This document shows positions 58,399 through 64,000 of a DNA stretch of 64,000 nt, piece by piece (the stretch's first letter is position 1; each line of letters begins with the position of its first letter). This DNA is from Costus lasius. Taxonomy: Eukaryota > Streptophyta > Magnoliopsida > Zingiberales > Costaceae. The stretch covers positions 4,278,001-4,342,000 of the forward strand of contig JANVAS020000239.1 in NCBI GenBank assembly GCA_027563935.2, written 5' to 3'. Made by a program: the position numbers and the translations under genes. Below the pieces are notes generated by a model. That model did no database searches, was not told the origin of the DNA, and saw nothing but the letters and a program-made list of their open reading frames with translations.

Positions 58399-60274
58399 TA
58401 GGCTCTATGCATGCTATTATGTTTGCTGATGTGATCCATACATGTTGCGCTTACTTGATGAACTTTGCGCTTACTTGATGATTTGGTTACATGAACTTTG
58501 CGCTTGTGTCATGGTTACATGAACTTTGCGCTTGTGTCATGGTTACATGAACTTTGCGCTTGTGGCATGATTACCTAAAGTTTGCGCTCCCCCTTGAAGG
58601 GGACCCCCTAAAGTTTGCGCTCCCCCTTGAAGGGGACCCCCTTAGATCTAAGGGTTATCAATATGAATGAAGCATGTTGTTTGATTGTTTGCGCTTGATC
58701 TAGATGTTTTATAAAACTTATATCTTGCGCGGCTGATTAGATCTAAGGTGCCCCTACTATAATTCCTTAGATGGGTTGATGGGGTTGAAAGCATAATCTA
58801 AATAGATCCAAGTCTGATCAGACCATCTGACAGCTCAGATGAGTTGACCTGATAGCACCTATGCGCAAGCACAAGGTGGCTGTAGGTTGACTGCATCTAG
58901 GGCGTGTAGCGAGGTCTGGTTGAGACAACTACTGAACACACATGAGTTAGGCCCGGGGTCACACCCGCTTGCCAAAACTCATGAGGGTGGTTCAGCCCTT
59001 GGCGCATGCATGGTTGACCATTAGGTCAACACGGGTCAGTTAGGACTCGGTGCATGCAAGGGCAGTGGATCTGACTAGATGGATGCGTGGATCCCTATCA
59101 ATGGACCATTGTAAGGTTATAGGGCTTATAAGGAAATTAAAATTGATACCATGGGGTTTTTCAAAAATTTTAATTTCATGAATGGATCACATGTTGATTG
59201 AACCATATGCTTGTTTATTTAGTCTTATGTGGGTTGCCCATTTGTGTGCTGTGCTGGGGCCTGCGTGCCTGGATTTAAAAATTGTAAATTAATTTGTGAT
59301 CTGCGAATCACATTGTACTTAATTTATAATATGTTGTTGACCTGCGAGTCAACCTTGTCTAGATAGATCAAATGTACTTTGATTAGACAAGAGCACAAAG
59401 GCACACATCCAAGAGGGCCATTCACCTGGTGGTGCACCTGAGGTGCTCTTGGCGCTAGGGCACTGGGTTGGACCAGATGAGATGCAATGGAGCTCAAGTG
59501 AAGACTTAAGTAAAATTAAGGTCTTACTAGGGTTCATGGGCTTTTACCACATAAGATCATGCATTCTATTTATTGCTTTTGTAATTAGAATTGCATGTTT
59601 AAGTTTATCTTCTGCTATCACCATAGGACTTCCATGATAGTTAAGAAGATAAAAGACCGTTAAAATCCAACGCTAACATATCAAGCTCGATAAGCCTTCT
59701 GACGCGAAACCTCACCTTTCTGATTATCGTTGGAGCCGTGTTGAACCCACTCAGTGGGCACGTCCATCTATCTTCAGACGGTGCTGGATTTCACCTGCGT
59801 GTTACAGAGTTGGGATTTATCCCCTCTCGTTGCTCAGCATAGCACGTGGTGGTCCAGGGAGTAGGTCAGGTCAGCTTGACCATGTAGACTACATATGTGG
59901 CGCATATGGTAGCGCATGGAGGCAGCCATCTCTGGGATCAGAGACTGTGTTGTACCAACTCAGTTGGCACAGTCTGCTGGATTGCCAAGATGAAGGGGAA
60001 TCGCACGGGTTGGCGATTGGCTGGGACAGCCTACCAGAAATTAGTGCTTGTCATCTCTGTGCATCTTATCTCGCCTGAGCGGGACGCGGAGACCAAGTAT
60101 GAAATCTGGATCCCATCTCACTAAAAGAGTGTTACTCTTTCGGACTGTTTACTGGATTTTTCAGTCAGACAAAATAGTGAGAAAAGAATCTTTCTTAAGT
60201 CCTGGATTGATTCTGAACATTGATACTGACCTTGCTGTTCTTGCTTGTTGTAGATTCCTGCAGCAACGAACACC
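58399..60274 (+). other. long structured leader of the inner copia element
   Basis: 1.9 kb without a plausible gene. It holds a minisatellite (58450-58640) and two conserved palindromic hairpins (59737-59762 and 59943-59974). Such a long leader is unusual for plant copia and could contain packaging or dimerisation signals. Confidence 0.75.
58450..58640 (+). repeat. minisatellite in the inner copia leader
   Basis: Units of the type ACATGAACTTTGCGCTTGTG are repeated about three times with a 28-bp period. Two copies of a 34-bp unit containing GCGCTCCCCCTTGAAGGGGA follow, the latter with an internal inverted repeat (CCCCTT/AAGGGG). Confidence 0.8.
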
Positions 60275-63200
60275 ATGAGCTTCAATGTGCGATCCCTACT
60301 AGAAAGGGAGAAGTTTGCTGGGCCGAACTTCTCTGACTGGTTCGGACACCTTAAGATCGTTCTTAAGGCAGAGAGGAAACTGTATGTCCTCGAGACGGCG
60401 ATACCGCCGCAGCCCGCTCCGAACGCCGCAAGGGCGGTTCGGGATGCCTACGAAAAGCACGTCAATGATAGCATTGATGTCGCTTGCCTGATGCTAGCGT
60501 CTATGACGCCACCGCTGCAGCGTCAGCATGAGGATATGTCGGCTATAGAAATTATAGCGAACCTCAAGATGCTGTATGCTGCACAGGCGAGGACTGAACG
60601 CTATAATCTGACGAAGCTCTTCTTTCAGAGCAAACTGGCTGAAGGGAGCCCAGTGGGAGCTCACGTGCTCAAGATGATTGGGCACAAGGAGGCTCTGGAG
60701 AAACTGGGGCATACCATCAACCAGGAGCTTGCTGTGGATATTATTCTGCAGTCTCTCCCGCCTTCTTTCGATGCGTTCATCATTAACTTTAATATGAACA
60801 AAATCGATTGTACGCCGGCAGAGCTGCTGAATATGCTCTTGACCACTGAGGAAACTCTGAAGGGTAAGCCTTCAACCTCTGTCTTGATGGTTCCTTCCAG
60901 GAACAAGAAGAAGGGGAAGAAGGGCAAGGCCCCTGTCAAGAATTACAGCAAGGCCCTGAAACAGAAGGTGAAGCGGTCGAAGGACAACAGGTGTTTCCAC
61001 TGTGGCCAGCTGGGTCACTGGAAAAAGGACTGTAAAGCGCTCCAAGGAGATAAGAGGGGAAGCATCGCTTCTGGCTCAGGTATATATGTGACTGAGGTCA
61101 TGTTATCTTCTTCTACTATATCATGGGTGTTGGACACTGCATGTGGAGTTCACATTTGTTCAAATGTGCAGGAACTCAAGAGAAGAAGGCAGGTGGGACA
61201 GCATGAGGTAGACCTACGAGTTGGAAACGGGGCACGGGTTGCTGCTGTTGCTGTAGGAGACTATTTCATTACTTTACCATCTGGCATTGTATTAGAATTA
61301 AACAATTGTTATTTTGTACCAAGTATCACAAAGAATATTATCTCTATTCCTGCTCTTGTCAGGAAAGGATTTGCCTTTGAATGCAATATTTCAAAGTGTA
61401 TTTTATCTCTAGATAATATTGTGTATGCAACTGGTTCAATTAACAATGGGTTATACATGTTGGACATGGAAAATTCTATACAAAACATTGATAATAAGAA
61501 AGCCAAGTATGCTGATGACAGCACCATGCTATGGCATAGTCGTTTAGGCCATATAAACGAGAAGCGCATTAAGCGGTTGCATGATCATGGACTGCTGGGA
61601 TCTTTCTCCTATGTGGAGATTGATACATGCAAAGCTTGTTTGATGGGTAAAATGACGAAGTTGCCTTTTTCAAACAAAGGTCAAAGGACTTCAGGTTTAC
61701 TTGACCTTATACACAGTGATGTGTGTGGGCCATTTAGTAAACATGCCAGAGGTGGCTATCAGTACTTCATTACCTTTACTGATGATTTCAGTAGATATGG
61801 GTATGTCTATTTAATGAGACATAAAAGTGAATCTTTTGACAAGTTCAAAGAGTTCAAAAATGAAGTACAAAATCAGTTAGGCCGAAATATCAAGGCACTT
61901 CGTTCTGATCGAGGTGGAGAATACCTGAGTCATGCGTTTACTGACTATCTGAAGGAGTGTGGGATTATCTCACAGCTCACTCCGCCAGGAACACCGCAGT
62001 GGAATGGTGTGTCCGAGAGGAGAAATAGAACGTTACTTGATATGGTTCGTTCTATGATGAGTCAGGCTATTCTTCCATATTCCTTTTGGGGTTTTGCACT
62101 GGAAACAGCTGCAAAGGTACTAAACCGAGTGCCATCCAAGGCAGTTTCAAAGACGCCATATGAGTTATGGTATGGGAAACAGCCTAGCTTGACATTTATC
62201 AGGATCTGGGGTTGCGAGGCTTATGTCAAAAAGCTCGCCTCTGGGAAACTAGAGAGCAGATCTGATAAATGCATCTTTGTCGGTTACCCTAAGGAAACTA
62301 AGGGTTATTATTTCTTCGATCCCAAAGAGAACAAGGTTTTTGTTGCTCGGACGGCCATATTTCTTGAGAAGGAGTTTCTTCTGCAAGAGGCCAGTGGGAG
62401 AGAAATAAAGCTGGATGAGAATCCAGAGGAAGGACAAAGTAGTCAGGCAGAGTTGGATGTGCCTGAGCCAGTAGATCAAGTTACTGAACAACCTGAGGCT
62501 CAAATATCACGGGAACCGCGAAGATCGGGTAGGATCCGTCGACAGCCTGAGCGCTATGACGGAGTCTACATCATTGATAATGATGAACCCCTAACTTATG
62601 CGGATGCCGTCAGTGGACCGGAGTCAGCTAGATGGCTTGAAGCTATGCGAGCCGAGATGGACTCCATGTCAGATAACCAAGTCTGGGATTTGGTTGATCC
62701 GCCTCCGGGAGTAATCCCTATAGGCTGTAAATGGATCTTCAAGAAGAAGATTGACATGGATGGTAACGTGGTTACCTATAAAGGCAGGCTAGTTGCGAAA
62801 GGTTTCAAACAAATCTACGGGATAGATTATGATGAAACTTTCTCACCTGTAGCCATGTTTAAGTCTATTCGGATTCTTTTCGCGATAGCTGCATATTACG
62901 ATTATGAGATCTGGCAGATGGATGTGAAGACAGCTTTCCTTAATGGAAATCTGGATGAGGATGTGTATATGACACAACCGGAAGGTTTCACTAATCCAGC
63001 AGATCGTCATAAAATATGCAAGTTAAAGAAGTCCATTTATGGGCTGAAACAAGCATCTAGGAGCTGGAATATTCGTTTTGATGAATCAATCTCTGAGTTT
63101 GGTTTCATCAAGAACGAGGATGACCCGTGTGTATATAAGAGGTTTAGTGGGAGCGTGATTACATTCCTAATCCTCTACGTCGATGATATCTTAATCATTG

Positions 63201-64000
63201 GAAATGATATTCCTGAACTGCATGCTGTTAAAGCATGGTTAGGAAAATGTTTCCAGATGAAAGATCTAGGAGAAGCAGCCTATGTACTAGGTGTGAAGAT
63301 CTACAGAGATAGATCTAAGAGTCTTCTCGGGCTGTGCCAGAGTACTTACATCGATAAGGTCCTGGAGAGATTCCATTTAGAGAATTCTAAACGTGGATAT
63401 CTTCCAGTCAGACATGGTCTGAATCTTTCAAAGAGTCAGTGTCCACAAACACAGACTGAGAAAGATGAAATGGACAATACGCCTTATGCTTCGGCTATTG
63501 GGTCCATTATGTATGCGATGTTGTGTACTCGCCCAGACGTCGCTTACGGGTTAAGCGTGACTAGTCGATTCCAAAGTAATCCAGGATTGGCGCACTGGAT
63601 TGCGGTCAAGAACATCTTGAAATATCTGCGGAGGACCAAAGATATGTTCTTGATATATGGTGGTCAGGAAGAACTCAGTATAGAGGGATATACTGATGCT
63701 TCGTTCCAGTCGGACCAGGATGATTTCCGATCGCAATCAGGCTATGTTTTTAGCTTGAATGGTGGAGCAGTGGTGTGGAAGAGCTTCAAACAGTCAACTG
63801 TTGCTGATTCCACAACAGAAGCCGAGTATGTTGCAGCCTCGGAAGCATCCAAGGAGGCAGTGTGGATTCGTAAGTTCGTGAGAGAACTTGGTGTCGTTCC
63901 TTCGAGTGCTGATCCTTTGGTTATCTTCTGTGATAACACTAGAGCCATCGCACAAGCAAAGGAACCGCGGTCGCACCAGAAGTCCAAGCACATACAGAGA
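60275..64000 (+). CDS. copia gag-pol polyprotein, open to window end (at least 1242 codons)
   Basis: No stop occurs from ATG 60275 to the edge, and the frame at the end encodes the expected RNase H residues. Order: gag, zinc knuckle CFHCGQLGHWKKDC, protease VLDTACGVHIC, integrase zinc region (LGHIN.., CKACLMGK), integrase core (HSDVCGPF, SDRGGEYLS, ERRNRTLLD), RT (KGRLVAKGFKQIYG, DVKTAFLNG, catalytic LYVDDILIIGND) and RNase H (YTDASFQSDQDD, STTEAEYVAAS, CDNTRAIA). Every motif changed in element A is intact here. Product: a polyprotein cleaved into capsid, protease, integrase and RT/RNase H, acting in cytoplasmic particles. The 3' LTR cannot be checked, so activity is unproven. Confidence 0.93.
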   Translation, partial: MSFNVRSLLEREKFAGPNFSDWFGHLKIVLKAERKLYVLETAIPPQPAPNAARAVRDAYEKHVNDSIDVACLMLASMTPPLQRQHEDMSAIEIIANLKMLYAAQARTERYNLTKLFFQSKLAEGSPVGAHVLKMIGHKEALEKLGHTINQELAVDIILQSLPPSFDAFIINFNMNKIDCTPAELLNMLLTTEETLKGKPSTSVLMVPSRNKKKGKKGKAPVKNYSKALKQKVKRSKDNRCFHCGQLGHWKKDCKALQGDKRGSIASGSGIYVTEVMLSSSTISWVLDTACGVHICSNVQELKRRRQVGQHEVDLRVGNGARVAAVAVGDYFITLPSGIVLELNNCYFVPSITKNIISIPALVRKGFAFECNISKCILSLDNIVYATGSINNGLYMLDMENSIQNIDNKKAKYADDSTMLWHSRLGHINEKRIKRLHDHGLLGSFSYVEIDTCKACLMGKMTKLPFSNKGQRTSGLLDLIHSDVCGPFSKHARGGYQYFITFTDDFSRYGYVYLMRHKSESFDKFKEFKNEVQNQLGRNIKALRSDRGGEYLSHAFTDYLKECGIISQLTPPGTPQWNGVSERRNRTLLDMVRSMMSQAILPYSFWGFALETAAKVLNRVPSKAVSKTPYELWYGKQPSLTFIRIWGCEAYVKKLASGKLESRSDKCIFVGYPKETKGYYFFDPKENKVFVARTAIFLEKEFLLQEASGREIKLDENPEEGQSSQAELDVPEPVDQVTEQPEAQISREPRRSGRIRRQPERYDGVYIIDNDEPLTYADAVSGPESARWLEAMRAEMDSMSDNQVWDLVDPPPGVIPIGCKWIFKKKIDMDGNVVTYKGRLVAKGFKQIYGIDYDETFSPVAMFKSIRILFAIAAYYDYEIWQMDVKTAFLNGNLDEDVYMTQPEGFTNPADRHKICKLKKSIYGLKQASRSWNIRFDESISEFGFIKNEDDPCVYKRFSGSVITFLILYVDDILIIGNDIPELHAVKAWLGKCFQMKDLGEAAYVLGVKIYRDRSKSLLGLCQSTYIDKVLERFHLENSKRGYLPVRHGLNLSKSQCPQTQTEKDEMDNTPYASAIGSIMYAMLCTRPDVAYGLSVTSRFQSNPGLAHWIAVKNILKYLRRTKDMFLIYGGQEELSIEGYTDASFQSDQDDFRSQSGYVFSLNGGAVVWKSFKQSTVADSTTEAEYVAASEASKEAVWIRKFVRELGVVPSSADPLVIFCDNTRAIAQAKEPRSHQKSKHIQR

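Larger units (their letters stand above)
56687..64000 (+). mobile_element. inner copia element, apparently intact, 3' end outside window
   Basis: 5' LTR (56687-58384), PBS (58387-58398), leader (58399-60274) and open gag-pol (60275 to the edge). It is preceded by TTTAC (56682-56686), the expected TSD. It is closest to element A. Confidence 0.93.

Overview
Organism and overall character: this window is flowering-plant nuclear DNA, probably eudicot, though nothing in it fixes the species. It is repeat-dense heterochromatin. About 90% is LTR retrotransposon sequence (Ty1/copia and Ty3/gypsy), nested to a depth of three. Boundaries were placed by eye from TG...CA LTR ends, 5-bp target-site duplications (TSDs), primer-binding sites (PBS), polypurine tracts (PPT) and resumption of the interrupted host reading frame. 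No rRNA, complete tRNA, CRISPR or bacterial-type feature was seen. Left block (1-15575): copia element A (minus, 1-8506, cut by the window edge) carries a solo LTR of its own family in its leader (3530-5205, TSD CTAAT). A sits in element E (minus, 8507-11473), a pol-less LTR element encoding a CCHC protein. E sits in a dead gypsy element F (plus, 11474-15575), whose integrase is also split by a copia solo LTR (12178-13824, TSD GTAGC). Middle non-TE island (15576-about 21048): this AT-rich stretch holds the only candidate host genes. They are two tandem two-exon genes (ATGs exactly 977 bp apart) for small cysteine-poor secreted proteins of 78 and 89 aa, plus an exon-2-only pseudogene whose exon 1 was apparently cut off by element F, a 3'-end fragment, and duplicated flanks. 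Right block (about 21830-64000): a decayed Athila-like gypsy element (minus, about 21830-49221) contains a solo LTR (22125-24021, TSD GGTCA) in its integrase and element C (plus, 28259-47286) beside its gag zinc knuckle. C's 5' LTR in turn holds a very young Tekay/Del-like gypsy element G (minus, 29330-40316, TSD CTTGG). G's 3.47-kb LTRs differ at about 8 places, yet its coding region has a large deletion, two nonsense codons and a frameshift. Element D (49222-52221, same family as C and E) is interrupted by an outer copia element (52222-56686), itself interrupted in its protease region by an inner copia element (56687 to beyond 64000). The inner copy has an open gag-pol of at least 1242 codons with all visible catalytic motifs intact. 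How the parts relate: A, the outer copia, the inner copia and the copia solo LTRs are one family with 1.65-1.70-kb LTRs and a 1.8-1.9-kb leader between PBS and gag. That leader carries two related, conserved, bulged palindromic hairpins. C, D, E and the 22125 solo LTR are a second family whose LTRs carry clusters of short palindromes (ACGGCAC/GTACCGT types) and about five copies of a GCACGAAAGTGA-like motif. It has lost pol but keeps a CCHC, coiled-coil, acidic-tail protein. The most notable candidates for new biology are the leader hairpin pair, the small secreted protein cluster and the pol-less acidic CCHC family.
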